The notes: a model not told the origin generated them from the sequence alone. Numbered from the stretch's first letter, positions 36,802 through 46,878 are shown. The stretch is DNA of 64,000 bases from Thalassotalea psychrophila (GCF_031583595.1 NZ_CP134145.1:3472001-3536000); one strand, 5' to 3'. Numbers and translations are program-made.

Positions 36802-39063
36802 TTAATACTCTGGAATATCAAATAATGGTTTTTTAAATACTACTTTGGGTAAAGACTCAATACTTTTAATAAAGATAGAAGTGCAAGAAGGAAAAGCGGC
36901 TCCAGCTACTGCTCCTGATAATCGAATCTGATAAAAACCTTCTTCAACTAAATATTGATACCCCTCGATATAATCACTTCTATTAGAGTTATCAAAAATA
37001 ATAATCCCATTCTTAGCTAATTTTTTAACTGCGAAGTGAGCACAAAGTCGACGAGCCATTCCGTCAATTACTATACAGTCGAAATAACCTGGCTGAGCCA
37101 ATATTGATTCCGCATAACCAATAAAATCAATATCATTTAAACCTCTACGTGTGATTTTATCGTCATCGTAATCAAACTCACCCCTTGGTCGCCTATCAGC
37201 GTATTGCTGATATATTTTTTGCCCTTCTAATGAAGATTGAATACCCGAGCCCTTATGGTACAAATGATGAGGTCGATTAATGTTAGGTAGTATTTTATTT
37301 ACCCACTCTAAATCATGATCTACGCTAACAACCTGAAACACTCGTTTTTGCCACCATAAGCTAGAATTGCCACAGCCAAATTCAAATACTCGAGTATTTT
37401 GAGATATGACAGTTTCCATAAACTCAATCGATGGATAAGTCCACCAAGGTAATGCGTCTCCAGAGACATCAACTGGAACCTGTTGTTTAACCGATTCGCA
37501 CCAGCCTTGAGGCTTAAGCGTAAGCTTCGTAAAACGATCCAATTCATTTGTTACTGATGATTCATTAGTCATTAGTTTCTTCTCAATTGTTGGGAAATTC
37601 GAATATCCATATCTACTGCAAAGAGCATTTAATTTTTCCATCAAGTGTTTTGGAACACTATTAAAGTCTTGCTCTTCTATAAAAGGCTTACGATAAACTA
37701 CCCCTTTATATTTTTTATCTTTATTTATGTCAGCAGTAGGCATTTCAGCTTCAGACAAATTTAACTTACTAATTAATAAGTTATCTAATAAATACTGATG
37801 TAAGTGTTCTTGTTGATCCTCAACCCTAACGCGACATTGTGGCTCTATTTTTTCAATTAATAAATTCCAGTAGACATAACTTGCAATAGCACTTGCTAAT
37901 GGGTTATTAAAATCATCAATATCAATATTAAATGCTGATTTAATATGTTTACGCCTGAATTGATGAGAAAGGTTAGAAAACTCACTATCACGCATAATGC
38001 TTGGAATGGCATCAATAGGAGACCGAACATGATGAATAATATGTTTAAAATATTTAAAACGTTTATTAGCCGCTTCATCATTTAGGGCGAAAGGATAATC
38101 ATCATCCACTGCGAACATCCATGAGCAAATACCATCATAACCCATTTTTTCGTGCCCAACATCAAGCCCAAACACGGTTAGGAGCTTAGCGGTATAACCT
38201 GAGCCACAACGCGGATGACCTAACGCTAAAATGGGGTAAACTGATGTATGTTTGCAATGCTGTTCTAACTTATTTTTTGCAATTTCATATTCAGGTGTAT
38301 GATCTTGCGAATTATTAGATAAAAAATCTAGCCTTACTAACTTCGGATGAATCAGTGACTCAACTTCGCCAGTACTCCAAGACATCTCATAAAATAACGG
38401 AGGATAAACAGTTATAGAGTTACTCTCATTTGCCATCATCTTATGCTGGTATACATCGACAGTCGTTTCTACTTTTTTGAATCCCTTCAGTAAATAACTA
38501 GCCATTTCTAAATTGATTGCGTGTACAGGGTTCGACATCCGAACTTTATTAAAATATAAACTCACTTCGTCAAGGCTAGTATGCTCACTCGACAGTGCCC
38601 AACCAAATCGTACTAACATTGGTTTATAATCAAACAGTTCTGATTTAGCCAAAGTGTGATTGTTCAAAACCTCATCGCATAAACGTTCAGCCTGCTGTAC
38701 CAAAACAATATCGTCTTCAACAATTAGTGCGTTATTGATTTTATTATCTTTCATATACTGCCAAAGATTGGCATAGGTAAGGAACGTCGCAACTTGAGAT
38801 GGAATCAACGTATTATTGCAGTCGTCATTACCACATACGAGCTTCTTGCACCTAAAACAGCTTGGAAATTTTTTAACTAGATCCGCTTTATAAAAATCAA
38901 CAACTTGATCACTCGTAGCACCGACAGCATTGAAAAATTCAAAATTCGATATTTTGTACTGTGATTTGAAATTCTCCATATATTGTCTACGTTCAATGCA
39001 ACTAGGAAGAGATAAACAAATAACACGGTCAAATTGTTTAAAAAACTTAGATATCGAACTCAA
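36802..39063 (-). CDS. Three-domain GT25 glycosyltransferase-sulfotransferase-methyltransferase
   Basis: 753 residues. Residues 10-240 are a GT25 (LPS glycosyltransferase) domain: RVICLSLPSCIERRQYMENF, FFNAVGAT, and the metal motif ALIVEDDIV (112-120). A four-cysteine cluster (CFRCKKLVCGNDDC, 69-82) may bind metal. Residues 275-440 form a sulfotransferase-like P-loop domain with LGHPRCGSGYTAKLL (281-295) and HHVRSPIDAIPSIM (344-357). Residues 515-740 form a class I methyltransferase-like domain with VFEFGCGNSSLWW (559-571), VSVDHD and CIVIDGMARRL. It could add a sugar, sulfate it and methylate it. It lies between fcl and gmd on the same strand. Confidence 0.78.
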   Translation of the reverse strand: MSSISKFFKQFDRVICLSLPSCIERRQYMENFKSQYKISNFEFFNAVGATSDQVVDFYKADLVKKFPSCFRCKKLVCGNDDCNNTLIPSQVATFLTYANLWQYMKDNKINNALIVEDDIVLVQQAERLCDEVLNNHTLAKSELFDYKPMLVRFGWALSSEHTSLDEVSLYFNKVRMSNPVHAINLEMASYLLKGFKKVETTVDVYQHKMMANESNSITVYPPLFYEMSWSTGEVESLIHPKLVRLDFLSNNSQDHTPEYEIAKNKLEQHCKHTSVYPILALGHPRCGSGYTAKLLTVFGLDVGHEKMGYDGICSWMFAVDDDYPFALNDEAANKRFKYFKHIIHHVRSPIDAIPSIMRDSEFSNLSHQFRRKHIKSAFNIDIDDFNNPLASAIASYVYWNLLIEKIEPQCRVRVEDQQEHLHQYLLDNLLISKLNLSEAEMPTADINKDKKYKGVVYRKPFIEEQDFNSVPKHLMEKLNALCSRYGYSNFPTIEKKLMTNESSVTNELDRFTKLTLKPQGWCESVKQQVPVDVSGDALPWWTYPSIEFMETVISQNTRVFEFGCGNSSLWWQKRVFQVVSVDHDLEWVNKILPNINRPHHLYHKGSGIQSSLEGQKIYQQYADRRPRGEFDYDDDKITRRGLNDIDFIGYAESILAQPGYFDCIVIDGMARRLCAHFAVKKLAKNGIIIFDNSNRSDYIEGYQYLVEEGFYQIRLSGAVAGAAFPSCTSIFIKSIESLPKVVFKKPLFDIPEY

Positions 39064-39121
39064 TATACTCCTTAATATAAGCCTTAAGCTTACATAATTT
39101 AAACTAAAAAAAGGACCATGC

Positions 39122-39165
39122 TACACTTCAATGTATTGTCTATTAATATAATACATTGAAGTGTA
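39122..39165. repeat. Strong hairpin between gmd and the three-domain gene
   Basis: TACACTTCAATGTATT (39122-39137) pairs perfectly over 16 bases with AATACATTGAAGTGTA (39150-39165), with a 12-base loop. In the plus direction it is followed by TTTT; in the direction of the flanking genes there is no T-run. It may be an attenuator, processing site or transcription barrier inside the minus-strand locus. The rest of the 267-base spacer shows nothing recognisable. Confidence 0.6.
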
Positions 39166-39330
39166 TTTTAAAATTCCCTGTAAAATTAATATTTACATAT
39201 TTTCTATATAAATATCAACCGTGAACTAGAAACTCCAAAATAGATACTTAGAATGCAAATATACGAGCGAAATTTCGCAGTACCTTTAAATGAATAGCCC
39301 TTGAAATCACTAAACTACATAACATCAGTT

Positions 39331-40446
39331 TTACTCTTTAGCAACTGAAATAGAATAACCATGCTGTTTTAATAAAGCATGCTGTTTAGCTTTACTTAAA
39401 TCGTACGCAACCATTTCAGCGCACATTTCTTCAACAGTAATTTCAGGAATCCAGCCAAGTTTTTCTTTAGCTTTTGTAGGGTCGCCTAATAGAGTTTCTA
39501 CCTCTGCTGGGCGAAAATAACGGGCGTCCACTCTAACAATCACATCACCTGTTTTAACACCAGGTGCATCATCACCTTTTATTGCAACTACTGTTGCAAT
39601 TTCATTTATACCTTCTCCAGAAAACTCAAGCTGTATTCCAACTTCTGCTGCAGACATTCGGACAAACTCGCGTACAGAGATTTGTTTACCGGTGGCAATA
39701 ACAAAGTCTTCAGGACTTTCCTGCTGTAACATCATCCACTGCATGCGCACGTAATCTTTTGCATGACCCCAATCACGAAGTGCATCCATATTACCTAGAT
39801 ATAAACAAGGCTCTATTCCTTGGGCTATATTAGCAACCGCACGGGTAACTTTACGTGTTACAAAGGTTTCTCCGCGACGTGGTGATTCGTGATTAAACAA
39901 AATACCATTACAAGCATATATACCATAAGACTCGCGATAGTTAACCGCAATCCAATACGCATACATTTTAGCGACAGCATAAGGAGAACGAGGATGGAAA
40001 GGAGTAGTTTCTTTTTGCGGGATTTCTTGCACTTCACCGTATAATTCTGAAGTTGATGCTTGATAAAACTTAGTCTTTTTTTCTAAGCCTAAAAAGCGGA
40101 TAGCCTCTAATAGACGTAATGTCCCCATTGCATCCACATCAGCTGTATATTCTGGAGCTTCGAAGGAAACAGCAACGTGTGATTGAGCACCAAGATTATA
40201 TACTTCGTCAGGTTGTACTTCTTTCATGATTCGAGTTAAATTTGACGAGTCGGTTAGATCACCATAATGTAATTTAAAGTGTGCATTCTCTACATGCACA
40301 TCTTCATAGATATGATCTACACGTTGAGTATTAAATGAAGAAGCACGCCGTTTAATTCCATGTACTTTATAGCCTTTTTCTAATAAAAATTCAGCTAAGT
40401 ATGAGCCGTCTTGTCCAGTGACACCGGTAATTAATGCTTTTTTCAT
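39331..40446 (-). CDS. gmd: GDP-mannose 4,6-dehydratase
   Basis: 371 residues, standard Gmd length. It converts GDP-D-mannose to GDP-4-keto-6-deoxy-D-mannose, the precursor of GDP-L-fucose and related deoxysugars. The NADP-binding motif [20 protein letters not shown] is at the N-terminus. The active-site strand [13 protein letters not shown] and [10 protein letters not shown] (YxxxK) follow, then [17 protein letters not shown] and [17 protein letters not shown], all Gmd hallmarks. ATG at 40446 is preferred to GTG at 40452 because AGGA lies 9 bases before it. The partner enzyme gene fcl, two genes downstream, is broken, while a fucosyltransferase-like gene upstream is intact. Confidence 0.95.
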   Translation of the reverse strand: MKKALITGVTGQDGSYLAEFLLEKGYKVHGIKRRASSFNTQRVDHIYEDVHVENAHFKLHYGDLTDSSNLTRIMKEVQPDEVYNLGAQSHVAVSFEAPEYTADVDAMGTLRLLEAIRFLGLEKKTKFYQASTSELYGEVQEIPQKETTPFHPRSPYAVAKMYAYWIAVNYRESYGIYACNGILFNHESPRRGETFVTRKVTRAVANIAQGIEPCLYLGNMDALRDWGHAKDYVRMQWMMLQQESPEDFVIATGKQISVREFVRMSAAEVGIQLEFSGEGINEIATVVAIKGDDAPGVKTGDVIVRVDARYFRPAEVETLLGDPTKAKEKLGWIPEITVEEMCAEMVAYDLSKAKQHALLKQHGYSISVAKE

Positions 40447-40843
40447 TTGCACACATCCTCTCGTTCAATTTAAATTAAGTCATTTACTTAACATATATTC
40501 TGACAGCAATTAAATAACCATGCGACTAAAGTTATAAATACCAAAAATTAAGATATTTTCATATTTATGAAAAACCTTCCCTATAAATCACATTTAGATT
40601 TATCCCCCCTACGTGGATGGCCAAATTAATTATGCTACTACGATTACGATATATTCTGCATTTGCTATAAATCTAGCTTTCTACGAAATAAGCCAGAACA
40701 AAGGTGCTAGGTTGAATATAAAAAGGTGAACACAGTTTATTAGCCACTACAAGGTAATAAATGACTTCTTATCACTTTAATTCATTAATAGATCCTATAA
40801 GAATATATTAATAGGTTAAATTGATTTTCCATAATCTGATATA
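40447..40843. other. Intergenic region upstream of gmd
   Basis: A 397-base AT-rich spacer separating gmd from the SGNH-like gene on the same strand. It is long enough to carry an internal promoter for gmd. No clear operator, terminator or hidden gene was seen. Confidence 0.4.
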
Positions 40844-41599
40844 TTAATTTAAAATATACTTGGTGATATTGTCTAAAACTAATTTAGCGCCTTCTGTATT
40901 TAAATGAATAAAGTCAATAGGGTTTGTTGACTTGTATTTCGCGGCAACAGCTTTATCATCAACAAATAACTCAACAGGCAATGGTAACAGGTCTATTCCT
41001 TTTTTTGTAAGTACTTTAGTGACATTATATATACACTCAGAATATTTGGCGCCATTTGGAATTAAAGCCAAATAATCAGTATTTTGCGCAACTACACCAT
41101 CATAATTCCAAACAAGCTCATTCAGTATAGGTTCAGGAATAGATATAACTTTTAATTTATTCCCTAATGCTTTTTTAATCTGTAACAACCATTTATAATG
41201 CAATGTTGGGCTAATTATTTGAGAAGCATATTCCTCTAAAAAACCTGAACTGTAAGATGTATCAGGGAAGGTTAAATTATACCAATTATGATATAAAAAT
41301 CGACCTCCATAAACGAATATATAATCATAATTAATCAGCTTAATAACCCCGCTCTTATCTATAGAGTGAATTAGCCTATGTATCTGCTTGTACCATTTTT
41401 CAAGTTCCGTATTATTAGCACACCTTTCTAATTCAGTTATTGGGCGTATTGCCAACCCATTAGAGTCAATAACTAACATTTTAGCAATAGGTAAAGGAAA
41501 TCCGACAAAATCAAACTTAACTAAATCACTTTTAAATTGATGACCTACCCCTTTTAAAGACCCAACATGGCTGTCACCAAATACTAATACTTTTTTCAT
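40844..41599 (-). CDS. SGNH-hydrolase-like protein
   Basis: 251 residues. VLVFGDSHVGS at the N-terminus is a block I motif of SGNH/GDSL hydrolases (nucleophile Ser in GDSH). DFIHLNTEGAKLVL near residue 230 is the block V D-x2-H catalytic pair. SGNH enzymes in polysaccharide loci add or remove O-acetyl groups. VFVYGGRFLYHN may be block III-like, though the canonical GxND is not evident. The gene overlaps the upstream WcbI-GSCFA gene by 4 bases, and that protein also belongs to SGNH-related families. The exact reaction is unknown. Confidence 0.68.
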   Translation of the reverse strand: MKKVLVFGDSHVGSLKGVGHQFKSDLVKFDFVGFPLPIAKMLVIDSNGLAIRPITELERCANNTELEKWYKQIHRLIHSIDKSGVIKLINYDYIFVYGGRFLYHNWYNLTFPDTSYSSGFLEEYASQIISPTLHYKWLLQIKKALGNKLKVISIPEPILNELVWNYDGVVAQNTDYLALIPNGAKYSECIYNVTKVLTKKGIDLLPLPVELFVDDKAVAAKYKSTNPIDFIHLNTEGAKLVLDNITKYILN

Positions 41600-43509
41600 T
41601 TTTCATCCCCAAAATTAGCAAGTAATTCCTCTTCACAAACAACGTCTTCGGATACTTCAATCTTTTTATAAGAACTTTTAACTACTTGAGTTCTATTTTT
41701 AGAGTTATCAAATTTAGATTCTAAACATTTAAAAAAATTTTCCATAACAAAATTAACACCGAAAGGATTCACACTTCTTTGATTGGGTTCAAAAAACACA
41801 CCTTTAAATATAGGGCTGTTAATAATTTCGTATGAAGGGAAGTAATCAATATAATCAAAAGCTTGCGTTAGCTTCTCAGCTACTGCTCTCAATATCGATT
41901 TTGAGCCCATAGTTGCTACCGCAACATGTTTATCCGTATTTGTAGCTGTTAGAGGCACGGGGGAAACCGTAATAATAAATTTCAAATCAGGGTTTATTTG
42001 CCTCATCAAAGCAATTGCATCTAATAAGCTAGAAGAGATTTGATTATAATCTTGATTAACAAATACATGCTGTGCAGAATCGAAAAAACCGGAGACCGTG
42101 CCAGGGCACATCGGATACTCAAAATTATTTTTATTAAACCAACTCTCTGTTAAACCAAGCGTAAATACAAAGTAACTCGCCTTTTCAATACTACTCTTAA
42201 AACTTTTTAAAGTTACTTCACGAGAGTTAATTAGCTCTAACTTTGACTCAAACCCATTAGGTTCTATTGTGGGGCGAAACGGATCATAAAAACGATTTTC
42301 TTTTTCCCAAATCTCCGTTGGTACTTTCTTAATTCCGAGAGACCATTCCGTCCACTGCATTAGCAATGAAGTTGTATAAATGTTGGCTGTACGTGCAGAA
42401 AAGATATTGTAATTATACTTCTTAGATAATCTAGGGTTACAACATTCAGGAGGACGTTCGGTAATTAACCAGTTGAAACCTTTATGCTTAAGGGCATTTC
42501 CTATATGTTGAGCGAAGCATGAACCAAAGGTAACTATATTATCTGTTTTAGTAATATTAAATTTAGGGGACCATATTCCGTCAATATCAAACATACTTCT
42601 ATTTGAAATCGCTAATTTCCAAAATGCTTTTTCAGGTAAATTTTCATATGGATTTTTCTCAATAACTTTTTTTGGTTTCCTAGAAAATACAATATTTTTT
42701 AGATCATTTATATTTTTTACCAACTGCATTTCATCAGCATCATTCTCAAAAGCTAAAATATTACTTAAGTACTCAAATCTATTGTAAATAAAATAAGAAT
42801 TTAAGTCATATTGTAACCCCAACTCCTTAGCAAAAATATTCTTGATTGGTCTAAAATGACCATACTCTTTGGGAGCATTACCGGGTTTTCTCTGATCTAT
42901 TGCATTAAATTCTAAGCCTCTCTTCTCAGAAATTATACCTATAATTTGAGCTGCAAAATGTTCAAAAAAGACAGTTGTAGGGTGAAGTTGGTCTCTAAAC
43001 AATGGAACCATTTTATAGTTTTTTAAGAAAAAGTCATAAAATTTAATATCTCCACTTTTTTCAATTTCAGCGAGTTTGATTAATGCTAAATTAAAAATAT
43101 CAAAGATTAATTTGGAATCTGTCACTTGTTCTGTTAAATAATCTGCAATCTCTTTTGTGGTGTTAACTTTAGGGAAATCAGTTACAGCAGCATGCTCAAT
43201 TTTTTTTAAAACTTTAGCTTTTTCTTTAGGCCAAAACCCATCAAACCTTACAAAAGGTACTCTGATTACCAGACAATCTTTTTTGATCACATTATTTAAA
43301 TTTTCTAAAGTAAATTCTTTGTAATTAGAAACAGGCTGGATAATCAGTATATCCGCAGCTTTGAAAGTAGGTAAAAGCTTCTCATAATCTTTTAAACTTT
43401 CATATGAAATAGCATAATCTAATTTATAGTTTATGTTCTTATTTATATATTTATTAATGTAATTTTTATATATTTGGCCATGACAGTTTGCAAAAATAAA
43501 AATATTCAT
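41596..43509 (-). CDS. WcbI-GSCFA two-domain polysaccharide modification protein
   Basis: 637 residues. The N-terminal 270 residues resemble the WcbI family of capsule proteins (MNIFIFANCHGQIYKNYINK, then ADILIIQPVSNY and LFRDQLHPTTVFFEHFA). WcbI has an SGNH-like fold and is thought to act in acylation of capsule sugars. From about residue 310 a GSCFA-type domain follows, named for its FGSCFAQHIG motif (near 326), with TLGLTESWF and VSPVPLTAT as further conserved stretches. The fusion suggests two acyl-transfer or hydrolase steps on the same glycan. It overlaps the SGNH-like gene by 4 bases. No signal peptide is present. Confidence 0.7.
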   Translation of the reverse strand: MNIFIFANCHGQIYKNYINKYINKNINYKLDYAISYESLKDYEKLLPTFKAADILIIQPVSNYKEFTLENLNNVIKKDCLVIRVPFVRFDGFWPKEKAKVLKKIEHAAVTDFPKVNTTKEIADYLTEQVTDSKLIFDIFNLALIKLAEIEKSGDIKFYDFFLKNYKMVPLFRDQLHPTTVFFEHFAAQIIGIISEKRGLEFNAIDQRKPGNAPKEYGHFRPIKNIFAKELGLQYDLNSYFIYNRFEYLSNILAFENDADEMQLVKNINDLKNIVFSRKPKKVIEKNPYENLPEKAFWKLAISNRSMFDIDGIWSPKFNITKTDNIVTFGSCFAQHIGNALKHKGFNWLITERPPECCNPRLSKKYNYNIFSARTANIYTTSLLMQWTEWSLGIKKVPTEIWEKENRFYDPFRPTIEPNGFESKLELINSREVTLKSFKSSIEKASYFVFTLGLTESWFNKNNFEYPMCPGTVSGFFDSAQHVFVNQDYNQISSSLLDAIALMRQINPDLKFIITVSPVPLTATNTDKHVAVATMGSKSILRAVAEKLTQAFDYIDYFPSYEIINSPIFKGVFFEPNQRSVNPFGVNFVMENFFKCLESKFDNSKNRTQVVKSSYKKIEVSEDVVCEEELLANFGDEK

Positions 43510-43525
43510 CTATTTAGAGCCTCAT

Positions 43526-44569
43526 TTAAACCGAAATTGAAATCGGTAGGGTATTTATTATTGTTAATTCATTTAGCACTTTCTGTACTACTGTTCTTCT
43601 CTCCCTGTTAAGGGCATTGTAATCAGAAAATAATTTAGCTAGTTTCGACTGTTGCCCTTTATAAAGTGAGATGAATTCATCAGAAACTTCAAATTGATGA
43701 ACACTTAGTTCAGCCTCATCTATTGAAAAGTTAAAAACATTAATATAAGAACCATCATCAACTAATTTTTTAACGCGATGATCGTTGCTAGCGTAATATA
43801 TAGGAACAGTGAGAGCTGCAAATGCATCAAAAAGTTTCTCTGTTACATATTTAGGGTGGTGTGTATTTTCAAGTGCTGAAACTATACGGCTTTTATAGCT
43901 GATAGTTGCTAGCTTATCTAGATGCCAATCAGGTAGTTTTTGTCGTTTTTGTGTTTGCTCCCACCCACGCCCAACAATTAATGCGTCTTCATTTTGAAAC
44001 TTTAAAGTTAATTCTGTTCTAAAAGAGCAAAGACCTCTAGTATCATTGAGAGGAAAGTCTACATTATATTTGTCACCTAAACGGTGTTCAGCATAAAAAG
44101 CTTTATCTATTGATGCGGTAGTTAAACTAGATCTAATTTCAGTATTTGTTAAGTTTGAGTTTTGCTGAAATAGACAGTGATATCTGACAATATAATCATT
44201 TGAAGTCGTAAGAAAATAAGGGAACATTACAAAATCGAAAATATCAGTAGTTTCATGATTTAAAAAATAAAACTCTATGTTTATTCCTTCAATCGTGACA
44301 TTTTGTTTTTTTCTTGTGAAATCAGGGCTCCATAATGTATCCCATAGGGGCTCCTCGGATAAAATCACAATTTGTATTTGTGGGTTCATTTTAAGTGAAT
44401 ATTTTATTATCTCGATATTTTCTTTAATATCAATAAAAAAACCAAAGATCAAAATGTCTGCATTTTCTGGACGAGTAACATAGGTAAATGATTCTTTAAA
44501 TAATAACTTATATTCAGAATATGCAAATGGTGTTCTATTAGAATGTTTTCCAACTAGACAAATTTTCAC
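43526..44569 (-). CDS. GT10-type fucosyltransferase
   Basis: 347 residues. The C-terminal half carries the GT10 alpha-1,3/1,4-fucosyltransferase signature YVTEKLFDAFAALTVPIYYA, preceded by SRIVSALENTHHPK. The N-terminal half has ADILIFGFFIDIK and an EEPLWDTLW segment. GT10 enzymes use GDP-L-fucose. Gmd in this locus supplies the first step, but the fucose synthase gene is a pseudogene, so either GDP-fucose comes from another fcl or the enzyme accepts a related donor. It is separated by 16 bases from the WcbI-GSCFA gene and 13 bases from the GT2-GT47 gene. Confidence 0.78.
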   Translation of the reverse strand: MKICLVGKHSNRTPFAYSEYKLLFKESFTYVTRPENADILIFGFFIDIKENIEIIKYSLKMNPQIQIVILSEEPLWDTLWSPDFTRKKQNVTIEGINIEFYFLNHETTDIFDFVMFPYFLTTSNDYIVRYHCLFQQNSNLTNTEIRSSLTTASIDKAFYAEHRLGDKYNVDFPLNDTRGLCSFRTELTLKFQNEDALIVGRGWEQTQKRQKLPDWHLDKLATISYKSRIVSALENTHHPKYVTEKLFDAFAALTVPIYYASNDHRVKKLVDDGSYINVFNFSIDEAELSVHQFEVSDEFISLYKGQQSKLAKLFSDYNALNRERRTVVQKVLNELTIINTLPISISV

Positions 44570-44582
44570 TTAATAACCCTCT

Positions 44583-46718
44583 TTAAATTAATTCTATGTG
44601 TTTAAGCAAAAGTGTTTTATTAAAAGCTTCGAAATATTTATTATCCTCTGCAAATATTTCTATAACGCTTTGTTTACTTAAATCACTGCGAGTATATTCT
44701 AAAAAAAAGTTATCGGCGTCAATTAGCAGCTTAGAAACACAAGATAACATGATCATTTCTTTGGTGCATTTCCCACTTTCATAATCATCGACCAAAGACT
44801 TTAGCGACTTTAATGATTTAAATTTGTACAAAACATTAGGCGAATTATTTAAAAACTCTTTTAAAATATCATAAACGAAACAATCAGGCCCATAAAGCAA
44901 CCACAGTTGCTTAAGAGCATGACGTTTTCGAGTGAGTAATTCTTTATCTTTTGCAATTTCAGCTAACACCCCTGGTAACTGCTTAATCGATTCAGAATCT
45001 TCCTTCGAATATACAACAGCTTCATTCCAAAGCTTTTGATTTCCCGGGGGCTGATATGAATCAGCTAATATAACAGGTATTACGCCACAACCAATCGACT
45101 CCCATAATCTTATTGAGTTAGGACCAGAACCAGAAGGGCAAAGTGAAAAGATGGAATCATTTAATATTTGTTTAAACTCTTCAGATGTATCTTTGTCAAC
45201 TAAATCTATTTTACTAGATATTTCATTATGGATTTGATGTTCATAAACTGTTTTATTGTAATGCCATGAGTCTCGCCCAATGACTTTGCTATTTGGAAAA
45301 CCTGATAATAGATCTAAAATATGAGTTCTTGATTGAGTCAAATACCAACGATTAGCTTTTGCCCCAACAAAAGAGAACAAATACTTACGCTCTAATATTG
45401 AAGTTTCTTTACTTTCATCAGTATCAATTGCTTGCACGGGATATAAGGGAAAAGGGTGAATATTGATAGATTCGTAATCAGGTAACCAGTCCTGAGCTGC
45501 TACTTTGTGAGTCCAAAATATATCAGTAATTCCTACTTTATCGAATAAACATTGATATTTCAACATATGAATGTGTTGACATGTTGTTATAACTTTTTTA
45601 TTTTTTAGCTGTTCCTTGAAAGAATATAATATTTCCTCTAACTCAGCTCCTTTATCTTTATTATTATTGAGTAAATCAATTAATGTCGCCCAAGGGAAAG
45701 CAAAATAGATGACATTAGTACTGGTTTTATATAGATATTCTTTCAATTTATTAAACGCATGCTGCTCAGTAATAGCAGGAAACTGCCAATGATTATCATA
45801 TGCAATGATATTTTCAGTAATTATTGTGTTTTTCATCAAATCTTCTTTTTTTCTTCGTTGTTGCCAATACTGGATCGCAGGGAGAATGCTTTTTTCAATT
45901 AAATGGTAGTCAGTTGTTAGCTCATAACGCACCTCTGATTGTTTTTGTATTTTTAAGAACAGATCACGTCGATGACTTTCAGATATAGTAAAATCTACCT
46001 CTTCCATATACCCTCCACGATTCACTTCAGATAGCTGACCTTTTCTTTTATAAAAGTTTCCTAAAATTTTATCTACTTGGTAAAAAATTTCATGTTTAGA
46101 AAATTCACGCCATAAACTCCAATCCCCTGCATATTTAAAATTGGCAAAGTTATTTTTCAGATCTATTTTATCCCACAAAGATTGACGGAAGAACATACCT
46201 TCTTGTTGAACAAATCCCCAGAATAAACCATCCACAACGCCTGTGTTTATGATGTCTGCATTTAATGGCTGAAAAGAGTGTATATGCTTTCCAGATTCTA
46301 ATATAACTGATGATTGCCCTCCTATCCAATTAACATTTTTTATATTAGATGCATCAATACCTGAGATATAACTTAATGCATCGGGCTCAAGCTGATCATC
46401 TGAGTTTATCCAAGTCATCCAACTATTAGATGGAATTTCAAAACGAGTAAACCCCTTAACAATTGCATTATACATACCGTTATCATTAGTAGATTCAAAT
46501 GAGAAATGGATTTTAGGATTATCACTTTTCCTCTTTTCAATAGATGCACTATAACGTTTTAATATATCGAGAGTACAATCCTTAGAGCCTCCATCTTGAA
46601 CATGATAATAAAGTTCAAAATTTCCCTTCTGATTTATAACACTCAAAATAGTTTGCTCAATTGTCTCTGCAGAGTTAAATGAAGGTGTACAGATATAAAT
46701 TTTAGGTTGATTCTTCAT
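44583..46718 (-). CDS. GT2-exostosin (GT47-like) bifunctional glycosyltransferase
   Basis: 711 residues. Residues 1-245 are a GT2 domain (PKIYICTPSFNSAETIEQTI, DGGSKDCTLDILKRY, WMTWINSDDQLEPDALSYI with the metal-binding SDD). From about residue 300 onward there is a GT-B part of exostosin/GT47 type: SLCPSGSGPNSIRLWESIGC near 526, GVIPVILADSYQPPGNQKLW, and a preceding YLFSFVGAKANRWYL. Exostosin-type domains add glycuronic acid or related sugars in animals and various sugars in bacteria. One polypeptide probably adds two successive sugars. The start at 46718 leads directly into the first GT2 strand. Confidence 0.8.
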   Translation of the reverse strand: MKNQPKIYICTPSFNSAETIEQTILSVINQKGNFELYYHVQDGGSKDCTLDILKRYSASIEKRKSDNPKIHFSFESTNDNGMYNAIVKGFTRFEIPSNSWMTWINSDDQLEPDALSYISGIDASNIKNVNWIGGQSSVILESGKHIHSFQPLNADIINTGVVDGLFWGFVQQEGMFFRQSLWDKIDLKNNFANFKYAGDWSLWREFSKHEIFYQVDKILGNFYKRKGQLSEVNRGGYMEEVDFTISESHRRDLFLKIQKQSEVRYELTTDYHLIEKSILPAIQYWQQRRKKEDLMKNTIITENIIAYDNHWQFPAITEQHAFNKLKEYLYKTSTNVIYFAFPWATLIDLLNNNKDKGAELEEILYSFKEQLKNKKVITTCQHIHMLKYQCLFDKVGITDIFWTHKVAAQDWLPDYESINIHPFPLYPVQAIDTDESKETSILERKYLFSFVGAKANRWYLTQSRTHILDLLSGFPNSKVIGRDSWHYNKTVYEHQIHNEISSKIDLVDKDTSEEFKQILNDSIFSLCPSGSGPNSIRLWESIGCGVIPVILADSYQPPGNQKLWNEAVVYSKEDSESIKQLPGVLAEIAKDKELLTRKRHALKQLWLLYGPDCFVYDILKEFLNNSPNVLYKFKSLKSLKSLVDDYESGKCTKEMIMLSCVSKLLIDADNFFLEYTRSDLSKQSVIEIFAEDNKYFEAFNKTLLLKHIELI

Positions 46719-46878
46719 ATTGAATGTTCCAATTGGATAAACATTTATAGGGTATGGCTTACAGTGAGCAATTTAATTAACTCTATCTTACAATTGGGTA
46801 GTTTTTCATTTTATGTTGGACCTTTTTTAAAAGCGTCTGCCTAATGCAGTTTGTTCCAAATATATGAAACACTTTACT

